Shown here in pieces: positions 1-4,802 of a stretch of DNA of 9,955 nucleotides. A model generated the notes under the pieces. It was given only the letters and a program-made list of their open reading frames with translations. It made no database searches and was not told the DNA's origin. Source of the stretch: Oscillospiraceae bacterium. Its GTDB lineage: Bacteria; Bacillota; Clostridia; Oscillospirales; Oscillospiraceae. The position numbers were made by a program, and so were the translations under genes. The stretch covers positions 1 to 9,955 of the forward strand of contig JAIEIQ010000134.1 of NCBI GenBank assembly GCA_029065305.1. Direction: 5' to 3'. Each line of letters begins with the position of its first letter. The stretch's first letter is position 1.

Positions 1-2
1 TG

Positions 3-161
3 CTGGGGTGGTTCCAGGAGCAGCTTCAGAGCCAGGAGCCCCTGCGCATCGCAAAAGCCGCCAGGCGGGCCTCGGACTTTTTCAGCCAGGTGGAGCGGTG
101 CATGGGGGAGACCGGCCTTGAGGGCCCGGAGGATATGGAGAGCTGGTGGGAGGAAGCATGA
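3..161 (+). CDS. C-terminal end of a probable HscC-type Hsp70 chaperone (partial, 5' end outside window)
   Basis: An open frame enters from the left edge and ends in TGA at 159-161, giving the last 52 residues of a protein. It is helical and charged, with a stretch reading FQEQLQSQEPLRIAKAARRA (residues 4-23 of the fragment). This resembles the C-terminal helical lid of HscC-like Hsp70s, which has the pattern L..F...L.SQDP..I..AR (recalled, not searched). The stop overlaps the start of the next gene by ATGA, so the two are translationally coupled. That next gene encodes a J-domain protein, the expected partner of an Hsp70, and hscC lies near a J-protein gene in E. coli too. The tail ends WWEEA rather than the DnaK-type EEVD. 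The open frame and coupling are seen directly; the Hsp70 identity is inferred from a short fragment plus context. It could instead be another helical protein of the same operon. Confidence 0.55.
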   Translation: MGWFQEQLQSQEPLRIAKAARRASDFFSQVERCMGETGLEGPEDMESWWEEA

Positions 162-209
162 ACTGGCCGTGGAGCGAGCTGGGCCTGGAGGGCCCGGCGG
201 ATCTGGAGA
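114..209 (+). repeat. Short imperfect direct repeat across the Hsp70/J-protein junction
   Basis: Positions 114-141 and 182-209 match at 25 of 28 bases. Each copy is read in its own gene's frame and gives GLEGPEDME at the end of the upstream protein and GLEGPADLE at residues 9-17 of the J protein. The copies are 68 bp apart. This is either a small duplication or convergence in GC-rich coding sequence; three mismatches make it suggestive only. Confidence 0.45.
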
Positions 210-1987
210 CAATCAAGCACGCCTATGCCCAGAGGCTGAAGACCACCCACCCGGAGGAGGACCCGGAGGGCTTCCAGCGCCTCCACGAGGCATACCAGCA
301 GGCCCGGAAGCTGGCTGAAAACCGGGAGCAGGGGGGCTGGAGGCCGTCGGAGCTCCAGAACGAGGCCTATAACCGGCTGTTCCAGCGGGAGGAGCGGAAG
401 CCGGAGATCGACTTCGACGAGCTGCTGCGGGAGGCCCCGCCGTCCCGGACGGAGCCGGAGGAGCCCGAGACAGACGGGGAGAGCGGGGATTTCGACTTCG
501 ACGCGCTCATCGGCAGCACACCGCCCCGGAAGCCGAAGCCGGAGAGCCGGGCGGAGGACTTCGATTTCGAGCGCCTTTTCGCCGAGGGGGACGAGGAGCG
601 CAGGCGGGCCCAGCGCCGGCAGGCGGAGGAGCGCCTCCGTGCCGCCCGGGAGCGGCGGCAGGCCCAGGAGCGGGCCCAGCGGGACCGGGCACTGGAGACG
701 GAGGAGGCGTGGCAGGCGGCTTTTGCTGCCCTCCACGCCTTGGAGGTGCTCTACAACGCCGGGGCCTCCATTCAGGACTGGATTCAGTTCCTCCACAGCG
801 GCGTGTTCCGCAACGCCCAGCACAATCTGGATTTTATTTTCGGTCTGGAGGACTTCCTGACCGAGCACCCCTGGCTGCCCGACGAGATCAAGCGGAGCTT
901 GTTCCTGGTCTACGGCTTCTACCGCCAGCGGCCCCGGACCGAGTACATGGGGCTCTACCACCAGCTCTGGCCCGCCTACAACGCCGCCAATCAGACGGTG
1001 GACCGGCGGGAGCGGGAGAGGGGGCGTGCGCGGCAGAGAGGGCAGCAGAAGGGGCTGCGGCCCATTTTTCTGCTGCTGCTGGTGAGCTGCGCCCTCGCCG
1101 CCGGGATCATCCTCTGGGGCACGTCCAACGCCAAGGCGGACCCACTGGCCCGGGTGCTCTCGTACATGGAGGAGGACTTCGGCAAGGACTTCAAGCTCTA
1201 CTCCACCCTGGACAAGGAGGCCGGCCGCTACCGGCTGGGCCCGGCAAAGGAGGGGGACGGCTACCGGTTCGTGGCGGCTTACGCCGGGGAGCGGGACCTA
1301 GAGAGCGGGCAGCCCGGCTATACCACCAACTACACCGACATTCAATTTTTCGCAGCCATGCGGGAGCTGGGACGCCGGTGGCCGGACTTCCAGCTCCAGT
1401 ACAACGAGGAGCGGACCCTGGTGGTCCCCTACAGCGAAATGCCCCTGGAGCCGCCCACCTATTTCCTCTTTGAGATCCCCCTTGTCGGGGCGGAGGAGTT
1501 TATCCGGGATGTGGAGGAGACCCTGGAATCGCTGGCGGAGGAGGCGTGGTATCAGACCCTTCCGCCCCGGTTCACCCTGATTCTGGACCACGGCGGCATG
1601 GTTTTGGCGTCCATGGACCAGACCAACTGGCGGGAGCTGGACTGGGACGGCGTGCTGGACTACTACGGAGACAAGTACCCCTTCGAGTTTTTGCAGAAGG
1701 TGGTGATCACCGGCGGTCTGGCCAAGGAGGACTTCGCCGGGGAGACGGTGGATCTGACCGGCGCCTTCGCCACCGGCGGGGAGGGGGAGACCTATTTCTC
1801 CATCACCTGCGTGGGCATAGACGAGGCCGGGGAGCGGAAGGAGGTCAGCTACTACCTCACCCTGGAGGGGGATGTGCTCTACGCCCTCCCCGGCAGCGGA
1901 CAGGGGCAGGTCATCAACACCGATTACCACAAAACCCTGCGGTTTGAAAACGAGAATATCGCCGTGTTCCGGGCCATCGAGGACTAG
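158..1987 (+). CDS. Membrane-anchored J-domain protein (DjlC-like co-chaperone)
   Basis: This 609-residue protein starts at the ATG at 158, which overlaps the upstream stop by 4 bp. An in-frame ATG at 146 is less likely because it lies inside the upstream gene without the coupling geometry. Residues 1-52 form a J-domain: helix II IKHAYAQRLK (19-28), then HPEEDPEGF (31-39), then RLHEAYQQAR (41-50). The loop tripeptide is HPE rather than HPD. Residues 80-141 are acidic and proline-rich with three FDFD-type repeats. Residues 143-185 are highly charged (Arg/Glu/Gln) and probably helical. Residues 301-320 form a single hydrophobic membrane span preceded by RERERGRARQRGQQKG, so by the positive-inside rule the J-domain faces the cytoplasm and residues 321-609 face outside. 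The outer part has no family I recognise. It probably stimulates the adjacent Hsp70 and ties it to the membrane. The gene ends just before a strong terminator. The J-domain call is good; the function of the outer domain is unknown. Confidence 0.85.
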   Translation: MNWPWSELGLEGPADLETIKHAYAQRLKTTHPEEDPEGFQRLHEAYQQARKLAENREQGGWRPSELQNEAYNRLFQREERKPEIDFDELLREAPPSRTEPEEPETDGESGDFDFDALIGSTPPRKPKPESRAEDFDFERLFAEGDEERRRAQRRQAEERLRAARERRQAQERAQRDRALETEEAWQAAFAALHALEVLYNAGASIQDWIQFLHSGVFRNAQHNLDFIFGLEDFLTEHPWLPDEIKRSLFLVYGFYRQRPRTEYMGLYHQLWPAYNAANQTVDRRERERGRARQRGQQKGLRPIFLLLLVSCALAAGIILWGTSNAKADPLARVLSYMEEDFGKDFKLYSTLDKEAGRYRLGPAKEGDGYRFVAAYAGERDLESGQPGYTTNYTDIQFFAAMRELGRRWPDFQLQYNEERTLVVPYSEMPLEPPTYFLFEIPLVGAEEFIRDVEETLESLAEEAWYQTLPPRFTLILDHGGMVLASMDQTNWRELDWDGVLDYYGDKYPFEFLQKVVITGGLAKEDFAGETVDLTGAFATGGEGETYFSITCVGIDEAGERKEVSYYLTLEGDVLYALPGSGQGQVINTDYHKTLRFENENIAVFRAIED

Positions 1988-2002
1988 GATATACGGATAT
2001 AC

Positions 2003-2035
2003 ACAAAAAGCAGCCTGGAGAAGGCTGCTTTTTGT
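2003..2035. terminator. Bidirectional intrinsic terminator between convergent genes
   Basis: Left arm 2003-2015 (ACAAAAAGCAGCC) and right arm 2023-2035 (GGCTGCTTTTTGT) are perfect reverse complements of 13 bp with a 7-base loop. The A/T-rich outer arms provide a U-tract in both directions. The hairpin sits 15 bases after the J-protein stop and 9 bases before the stop of the CHR gene arriving from the other strand, so it can serve both transcripts. Confidence 0.93.
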
Positions 2036-2044
2036 CCGCTGTAT

Positions 2045-2635
2045 TTACATTCCCAGCGCGACCCCCACCACGGCGGAGGCCAGGATAAACAGGATGGGGT
2101 GGAGCCCCTTGGTCTGCTTGACCTTATTGGTCAGCACCCAGAGAATCACCGCCAGAATAATCCCCTTGATGTTGAAAAAGTCCAGCCCGAACGCGGCCTC
2201 CAGATCCAGCAGGTTGGCGGCCACCACCGACAGTCCCGCCGCGGCGATAAGCCCGGTGGAGGCGGGGCGCAGGCCGTAGAAGGCGCTGTCCACATAGCGG
2301 TTGTTCCGGAAGGCCTTCAAAAACAAGGCGATGATCAGGATCACAATAATGGACGGCGTGATGAGCCCCAGGGTGGCGACCACCGCCCCCAGGATGGCGA
2401 AGGGCAGACCACCCTCCCCGCTGCCGGTGACGTAGCCCACGTAGGTAGCCATGTTCACGCCGATGGGCCCCGGGGTGGATTCCCCCACAGCGATCATGTT
2501 GGCTACGTCGTTGCGGGTGAACCAGCCGGTGGCGTCGGCCATGTTGTAGAGGAAGGGGATGGTGGCCATGCCGCCGCCCACGGCGAACAGGCCCGTCTTG
2601 AAGAACTCCCAGAACAGCTGTAAGTAGAGGATCAT
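2045..2635 (-). CDS. Short-chain CHR-family (chromate) transporter, second subunit
   Basis: This 196-residue, very hydrophobic protein belongs to the CHR family (named ChrA in the single-chain form). Diagnostic motifs are FFKTGLFAVGGGMATIPFL (residues 11-29) and GESTPGPIGVNMATYVGY (51-68). Hydrophobic segments follow through to the C terminus. Its length is about half that of full-length ChrA (roughly 400 residues), as expected for the short-chain type, where two separately encoded halves form a heterodimer. Its ATG overlaps the stop of the upstream half-gene as ATGA, and GGGGGTGA just upstream can act as ribosome binding site, so the two are translationally coupled and probably made in equal amounts. 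The family exports chromate in bacteria where it was tested. The real substrate in a gut anaerobe is uncertain. It is the last gene of the leftward operon and runs into the bidirectional terminator. Confidence 0.92.
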   Translation of the reverse strand: MILYLQLFWEFFKTGLFAVGGGMATIPFLYNMADATGWFTRNDVANMIAVGESTPGPIGVNMATYVGYVTGSGEGGLPFAILGAVVATLGLITPSIIVILIIALFLKAFRNNRYVDSAFYGLRPASTGLIAAAGLSVVAANLLDLEAAFGLDFFNIKGIILAVILWVLTNKVKQTKGLHPILFILASAVVGVALGM

Positions 2636-3174
2636 TTCTTCACCCCCAGATTCTTCAGCACAATACCGGCCACCGCCGCCGCCAGCACATAGTACACAGG
2701 GCTGATGCCCGAGAGGAAGAAGCTGCCCAGGGCCACAAGGGCGAAGATAAGCGCCGTGGGCACGTCAATCACCGCTTTTTTCAGCAGCTTCATCACCGCG
2801 TTGAGGATGAGGATGCACACGCACACCCGGACGCCGCCGAAGGCGTGCTGAATCCACTCCAGATGGGAGAAGGCCTCGATCACCCCGGCCAGCAGGGAGA
2901 TGATGACCAGGGAGGGGAACACCAGCCCCAGGGTGGCGATGATGCCCCCCAGGACGCCCCGGTTCTTCTGGCCGATAAAGGTGGCGGTGTTGACCGCGAT
3001 AATGCCCGGCGTGCACTGGCCGATGGCGAAATAGTCCATCAGCTCCTCCTCGGTGGCCCAGCCCTTGCTGTCCACCACCTCCCGCTGGAGGATCGGCAGC
3101 ATGGCGTAGCCGCCGCCGAAGGTCATGACCCCCACCTTGGCAAAGGTGAGGAACATATCTGGGTAGATGCTCAT
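2632..3174 (-). CDS. Short-chain CHR-family (chromate) transporter, first subunit
   Basis: This 180-residue membrane protein is the partner half of the downstream CHR gene. It carries FAKVGVMTFGGGYAMLPIL (residues 11-29) and IGQCTPGIIAVNTATFIGQ (51-69), the same two family motifs in the same places, so the halves look like ancient duplicates with opposed membrane topology as known for short-chain CHR pairs. The ATG at 3174-3172 is preceded by AAAGAGGG about 9 bases upstream, a good ribosome binding site. The gap to the preceding gene is 45 bp and contains a run of seven T on the coding strand without a clear hairpin, so co-transcription with birA is likely but not certain. Both halves would be needed for anion export. 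Substrate identity is by family only. Confidence 0.92.
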   Translation of the reverse strand: MSIYPDMFLTFAKVGVMTFGGGYAMLPILQREVVDSKGWATEEELMDYFAIGQCTPGIIAVNTATFIGQKNRGVLGGIIATLGLVFPSLVIISLLAGVIEAFSHLEWIQHAFGGVRVCVCILILNAVMKLLKKAVIDVPTALIFALVALGSFFLSGISPVYYVLAAAVAGIVLKNLGVKK

Positions 3175-3219
3175 AATATGGATCCCTCTTTCATCTTATA
3201 AAGTCAAAAAAATTCCCGA

Positions 3220-3741
3220 TCACCCGGCGTCTATGCTTTTCGCCAGCAGAAAGGCGTCAATCTGCCGCTGGTTTTTCAGAAGGACGGTTTTTTCGCTGTA
3301 TTGAGCGGCAATCTGCCGCCAGCGCTCCCTGTCCCGGCGGCTGCGGCCCTTGTGGAGGACCCACCAGACGAACTCGGCGTCCAGCTTCTCCGAACAGCCC
3401 TCCGCCATATCGGGCCGGGACCTGCCCCGGTTGGACAGATACCGCTTCGTCACCCGCCAGAGGGCGGTGAAGCGGTTGAAGAGCATCAGGACGATGAGAT
3501 CCGCCTCCTCCAGCCGCCGCCGGAAGGAGAGCCGGGAGTAGGTTCCGTCCACCACCCAGCCCTCGCGGGTATCCAGGAACTCCCGGACCATCCGCTCCTT
3601 GTCCCCGTCCGGGCGGATCTCCCAGCCCGGCAGAAACTGCACCATGTCCAGGTGGAGCACCTCCACCCCGTACCGCTCCCCCAAGGCCCGGGCTAGAGTG
3701 GATTTCCCGGAGCCGCTGTAGCCCATGACCGCGATTTTCAT
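3220..3741 (-). CDS. P-loop NTPase, 'DNA topology modulation protein' FlaR-like (adenylate-kinase-like)
   Basis: This 173-residue soluble protein begins with a P-loop, GYSGSGKS (Walker A, residues 7-14). HLDMVQFLPGW (30-40) and WVVDGTYSR (62-70) are hallmarks of the small kinase-like family annotated as FlaR or 'DNA topology modulation protein'. An arginine-rich stretch at 96-109 resembles the lid region of nucleotide kinases. The family name comes from old genetic work; the fold suggests a nucleotide or small-molecule kinase, and the true substrate is unknown. The gene starts 7 bp after birA. Its probable GGAG ribosome binding site overlaps the end of birA, so translation is likely coupled. 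Length matches the family. The family call is strong; the reaction is not established. Confidence 0.82.
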   Translation of the reverse strand: MKIAVMGYSGSGKSTLARALGERYGVEVLHLDMVQFLPGWEIRPDGDKERMVREFLDTREGWVVDGTYSRLSFRRRLEEADLIVLMLFNRFTALWRVTKRYLSNRGRSRPDMAEGCSEKLDAEFVWWVLHKGRSRRDRERWRQIAAQYSEKTVLLKNQRQIDAFLLAKSIDAG

Positions 3742-3748
3742 AGGCCCG

Positions 3749-4735
3749 TCACTCCGCGTAGCCGTACAGGCCCCGGACCGACACCTCCCCGGTGCGGACG
3801 GTGGTCTCTGTTCCGTCCTCCAGCCGGACCACCAGGCCGAACTGATCGTCGATGTCCAGAGCCCAGGCCCGCTTCTGCCCGTCGGTCCACAGCAGGCGGA
3901 CGTCCTTCCCCAGAGTGATGCAGTCCCGGCGGTAGGCCGCCGCCCAGGAGGAGATATCGCCCCCCAGACTGTCCCCCAGCCGGCAGAAGGCCTCGATCAT
4001 CGCCGCCGCCAGAGCCGGACGGGAGACGGGATATCCCTCCTGCGCCAGGCTGGTAGCCATAGCCGAGACCTCGGGGCCGAAATCCTCCGGCGTCTGGCTC
4101 ACGTTGACCCCGGCCCCGATGATCAGGGACTCCGCCCGGCCCGTCTCGCCCTCCAGGGCCAGCTCCGTCAGGATGCCGCACAGCTTCCTGTTGTGGAGGA
4201 CCAGATCATTGGTCCACTTGATGCCCGGGCGCACCCCGGCGGTTTTCTCCACCGCGTCGCACACCGCCACCGCCGCCATCCCTGTGGCCCCCAGCAGGGC
4301 CTCCGGCGGCAGCTGGGGCCGCAGGAGCAGGGACAGGTAGACCCCCCGGTCCACCGGGGAGAGGAAGGTCCGGGCCATCCGGCCCCGCCCGGCGGTCTGC
4401 CGGTTGGCTACGGCGGCGGTTTTGTGGGGGGCTCCGGACAGAGCCTCCCGCTTCAGATAGGAATTGGTGGAGTCAATCTCGTCAAAGCACCGCAGCTCCG
4501 CCGGGCCGTCCGCCGGCAGATACCGCCGGATCTCCCGCTCCGTCAGCGCGTCCGGCATTCCCAGCAGGCGGTAGCCCAGACCCGTCCGGGCCTCCACGGT
4601 ATAGCCGTCCCGGCGGAGGGCGTCGATGGCTTTCCAGACAGCGGCCCGGGTGACACCCAGCTGCGCGCTGATCTCCTGGCCGGAGAGGAAGCGCCCCTCG
4701 TTCTCCAGCAGCAGGCGGTAGATCCGCTCCTTCAT
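3749..4735 (-). CDS. birA: Bifunctional biotin–[acetyl-CoA-carboxylase] ligase / biotin operon repressor
   Basis: This 328-residue protein activates biotin with ATP to biotinyl-AMP and transfers it to the lysine of biotin-dependent carboxylases or decarboxylases in the cytoplasm. Residues 1-58 form a winged helix with recognition helix around VTRAAVWKAIDALRRDGY (28-45), so it can also act as a repressor. The catalytic domain shows DSTN (88-91), QTAGRGR (113-119, the biotinyl-AMP loop), GVYLSLLLRP (131-140), KWTNDL (173-178, usually KWPNDL), KLCGIL (184-189) and GAGVNV (207-212). The C-terminal SH3-like domain is about 270-323. Length and order match two-domain BirA. It has its own promoter and is followed closely by the FlaR-like gene. 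No biotin synthesis gene is visible here, so its regulatory target lies elsewhere. Confidence 0.96.
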   Translation of the reverse strand: MKERIYRLLLENEGRFLSGQEISAQLGVTRAAVWKAIDALRRDGYTVEARTGLGYRLLGMPDALTEREIRRYLPADGPAELRCFDEIDSTNSYLKREALSGAPHKTAAVANRQTAGRGRMARTFLSPVDRGVYLSLLLRPQLPPEALLGATGMAAVAVCDAVEKTAGVRPGIKWTNDLVLHNRKLCGILTELALEGETGRAESLIIGAGVNVSQTPEDFGPEVSAMATSLAQEGYPVSRPALAAAMIEAFCRLGDSLGGDISSWAAAYRRDCITLGKDVRLLWTDGQKRAWALDIDDQFGLVVRLEDGTETTVRTGEVSVRGLYGYAE

Positions 4736-4761
4736 TCCGCACTCACCCCGCTTTCAGGGAG

Positions 4762-4790
4762 AGTATACCACCTGGGGAAGGATTTGTAAA
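4762..4790 (-). promoter_or_regulatory. Sigma-A promoter of birA (extended -10)
   Basis: On the minus strand there is a -35 TTTACA (4785-4790), a 17-base spacer and a -10 TATACT (4762-4767) with TG one base upstream of it (TGGTATACT). Transcription would start near 4755, about 20 bases before the birA ATG. No terminator is visible between the SLH gene and this promoter, so some read-through from the SLH gene is possible. Confidence 0.75.
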
Positions 4791-4802
4791 CGGGGATTGT
4801 GG

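Noticed and set aside
26..961. Long minus-strand open frame (311 codons) opposite the J-protein gene
   Set aside because: It is low in complexity (Leu/Pro/Arg/Gly-rich), matches no family, and is fully antisense to a gene with a clear J-domain and membrane span. GC-rich DNA commonly leaves the opposite strand open.
3175..3219. T7 run between the FlaR-like and first CHR genes as a terminator
   Set aside because: No stem longer than about 3-4 bp precedes the T run, so it was not called.
3725..4789. Long plus-strand open frame (354 codons) opposite birA
   Set aside because: It runs across birA, the birA promoter and the end of the FlaR-like gene, and reads as a Pro/Gly/Gln/Arg-rich shadow with no recognisable domain.
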